Both the position numbers and the translations under genes were made by a program. From the NCBI GenBank assembly GCA_047639575.1, contig JBLIOB010000078.1, forward strand, positions 1-16,140: 16,140 nt of DNA, in the 5' to 3' direction. The DNA comes from JBLIOB01 sp047639575 (GTDB lineage: Bacteria; Bacteroidota; Bacteroidia; Flavobacteriales_D; Parvicellaceae). The notes under the pieces were generated by a model. It saw only the letters and a list, made by a program, of their open reading frames with translations. It searched no databases and was not told the DNA's origin. This document shows, piece after piece, positions 14,759-16,140 of this stretch (the stretch's first letter is position 1; every line of letters begins with the position of its first letter).

Positions 14759-14812
14759 CTTTGGGATGTTCCCATTTTATCTATTTATAATATGAATTGA
14801 ATAAATTGTTGG

Positions 14813-14832
14813 AGTTTTAACTGGCTAAAACT
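14813..14832. promoter_or_regulatory. 20-base palindrome between asd and the DUF1801-type gene
   Basis: AGTTTTA (14813-14819) and TAAAACT (14826-14832) form a perfect seven-base inverted repeat with a six-base spacer (ACTGGC). It lies between the divergent asd and DUF1801-type genes, 49 bases before the ATG at 14881. It has no T-tract on either side, so it looks more like a protein-binding site than a terminator. Chance is possible in AT-rich DNA. Confidence 0.3.
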
Positions 14833-14880
14833 GTGACGTGAAATATTTAACAATTCATAATGTGATTAAATCAATATAAA

Positions 14881-15255
14881 ATGATAAGTGTTAAATATTA
14901 TATTTCTAGCGTTAGTGATAAACAAAGGGTCATCCTTGAATACTTGGATGCTGTGATTACGGAACATCCAAAAGTGATCAGTAAAATAAGATATCATGTT
15001 CCTTTTTACTACCTGAAAAGTTGGCTGTGCTATTTAAATCCACGCAAGGATGGTTCAATCGATTTGTCATTTATTAGGGGAAACGAATTGAGTAATGAAC
15101 AAGGCATACTAGAAGCAAGAGATCGAAAACAGGTAAGGAGTCTTGTGTTTAATGATATCAAAGATGTATCGGAGGAATTGTTAAGAAATATTTTGCAAGA
15201 GGCATTTTTATTGGATGAAATAGTGCCTTATACTTCTAAAAGGAAAAAAGGGTAG
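14881..15255 (+). CDS. DUF1801-type protein (YdhG/frataxin-like fold)
   Basis: The 124-residue protein matches the DUF1801 group: a helical start (KQRVILEYLDAVI), then KIRYHVPFYYLKSWLCYLNPR (the family's 'ik(w/y)..P.f...' strand block), GSIDLSFIRGNELS and a C-terminal helix ending in a lysine-rich tail. Proteins of this group have a frataxin-like alpha-beta fold and no assigned reaction. No signal peptide. The gene starts with an ATG that has only AT-rich DNA before it and no clear Shine-Dalgarno sequence, as is usual in Bacteroidota. It is 10 bases ahead of the secreted protein gene, so the two may be cotranscribed, though a functional tie is not apparent. Confidence 0.8.
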   Translation: MISVKYYISSVSDKQRVILEYLDAVITEHPKVISKIRYHVPFYYLKSWLCYLNPRKDGSIDLSFIRGNELSNEQGILEARDRKQVRSLVFNDIKDVSEELLRNILQEAFLLDEIVPYTSKRKKG

Positions 15256-15265
15256 ATTTAAGTCA

Positions 15266-16140
15266 ATGAAGGAATTAATAATAGCCTTACTAATCATTAC
15301 TCCATCAATAGCTTTTTCTCAAGTTACTGATGACTTTTCAGATGGTGACTTTACTACAAATCCAGTATGGTCAGGTGATGTTGCAGAATTTGAAATAGAT
15401 GCAAACCGTTTAAATAGTAAAGGACCAAGTACTACATCCAAATTGTATCTATCAACTCCAAGCACAGTGACTAACAATACCACTTGGAAATTTAATGTAG
15501 ATATGCAGTTTGCACCTTCTGCTTCTAATAGAGTAAGGATTTATCTTATGTCCGATCAAGCCAATCTTGAAGGTTCCCTAATTGGCTATTTTATTCAGGT
15601 TGGAGAAAGCAGTAATGATGAAATCAGATTTTTCAGACAAGACGCAAACGGTACTGAAACGGAGTTGTTTGTTGGTAGTTCGAGTCTAACAGGAAATGTG
15701 AACATTGGATATCAAATTACTAGAGATACTTCAGGAAATTGGCAAGTAAATGCTGATGTTGCTGGTGGAACTACTTATACTAGTGAAGGTGCATCATTTC
15801 TTGATAATACTTATACAACAACCACTCATTTCGGATTTGTTTGTTCTCATTCCAGTACTAGAAAAGACCTATTCTTCTTTGATGATATTAGTATTACTGC
15901 AGCAGCAACGGCCATTGCTGTAAGCAGCCTCTCTGTAGAAAGCAACACTTCCTTACGCGTGAAATTCAATCAAAATGTAGAACAAACTTCTGCGGAACTA
16001 TCGGACAATTACTCTATAAACAATTCAATAAATGTGACTTCCGCAATTAGAGACGGTATTAATCTTGATGAAGTAGTATTGACTGTTTCAACATTAACCA
16101 CCAATGATTATCAACTTACTACCAGTAATGTAAAGGATGC
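15266..16140 (+). CDS. Secreted lamin-tail-type surface protein, N-terminal part
   Basis: The frame is open from the ATG at 15266 to the window edge (291 residues, no stop). Residues 1-18 are a signal peptide (MKELIIALLIITPSIAFS, cleavage before Gln19). The mature start VTDDFSDGDFTTNPVWSGD and the following beta-rich domain (to about 213) match the N-terminal domain of large Cytophagales secreted proteins annotated as lamin-tail-domain-containing. From about 216 begins a second domain, VSSLSVESNTSLRVKFNQNV, of the bacterial Ig-like (SbsA/Big_5) type. Such proteins are usually over 800 residues and end in a type IX secretion or sorting domain, which would be outside the window. Function in adhesion, extracellular DNA or polymer binding is unproven. 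It follows the DUF1801-type gene by 10 bases. Confidence 0.82.
   Translation, partial: MKELIIALLIITPSIAFSQVTDDFSDGDFTTNPVWSGDVAEFEIDANRLNSKGPSTTSKLYLSTPSTVTNNTTWKFNVDMQFAPSASNRVRIYLMSDQANLEGSLIGYFIQVGESSNDEIRFFRQDANGTETELFVGSSSLTGNVNIGYQITRDTSGNWQVNADVAGGTTYTSEGASFLDNTYTTTTHFGFVCSHSSTRKDLFFFDDISITAAATAIAVSSLSVESNTSLRVKFNQNVEQTSAELSDNYSINNSINVTSAIRDGINLDEVVLTVSTLTTNDYQLTTSNVKD

Noticed and set aside
14763..14773. GGGATGTTCCC hairpin near the asd promoter
   Set aside because: It is a four-base stem; too short to support a terminator or operator.
1..16140. tRNA, rRNA, CRISPR arrays, insertion sequences, integrases, toxin-antitoxin pairs
   Set aside because: I scanned for these and saw no cloverleaf, repeat-spacer pattern, transposase or phage motifs.

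Overview
The window looks like chromosome of a marine-type Bacteroidota bacterium, most likely of the Cytophagales group. Four things point there: AT-rich DNA; promoters of the Bacteroidota form (TTTG, about 19 bases, TAnnTTTG); a FtsX-type permease carrying the N-terminal 'permease prefix' typical of Cytophagales, paired with a PadR regulator; and a secreted lamin-tail-type surface protein at the right edge. I see no rRNA, tRNA, CRISPR array, insertion sequence or phage gene. No gap between genes exceeds 300 bases.

Left part (1-3482, all minus strand). Genes in order of transcription are uridine kinase (udk), a CPA1-type Na+/H+ antiporter, zinc-independent ribosomal protein L31 (rpmE2) and a GlmU-like sugar nucleotidyltransferase cut by the window edge. 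rpmE2 has the clearest promoter in the window and a strong terminator hairpin that runs almost into the start of the GlmU-like gene. The antiporter has Asn-Asn where the family normally has its essential Asn-Asp pair.

Centre (3507-10326, all plus strand). This is a purine (urate) degradation cluster: puuD (membrane urate oxidase with a cytochrome c tail), allB (allantoinase), alc (allantoicase), uraD (OHCU decarboxylase), uraH (5-hydroxyisourate hydrolase), a 473-residue CitE/HpcH-like protein of the DUF6986 type, and a VOC-fold protein. The first five can take urate through 5-hydroxyisourate, OHCU, allantoin and allantoate to ureidoglycolate plus urea. No known ureidoglycolate lyase is present, so the DUF6986-type and VOC proteins are candidates for ureidoglycolate or glyoxylate handling. 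The promoter region before puuD carries three GGAATTC-type repeats that may be operators. A terminator hairpin and an 83-base palindromic repeat split allB from alc.

Right part (10344-16140). A padR-permease operon (minus strand) starts next to a 14-base direct repeat that may be the PadR site. It is followed by a 72-residue unknown protein (plus), aspartate-semialdehyde dehydrogenase (asd, minus) with its own promoter, a DUF1801-type protein (plus), and the N-terminal 291 residues of the secreted lamin-tail-type protein (plus).

Most of the window is ordinary housekeeping and catabolic sequence. The points most worth following are the DUF6986-type gene in a ureide pathway lacking its last enzyme, the antiporter with the altered ion-binding motif, and the repeated motifs near puuD and padR.
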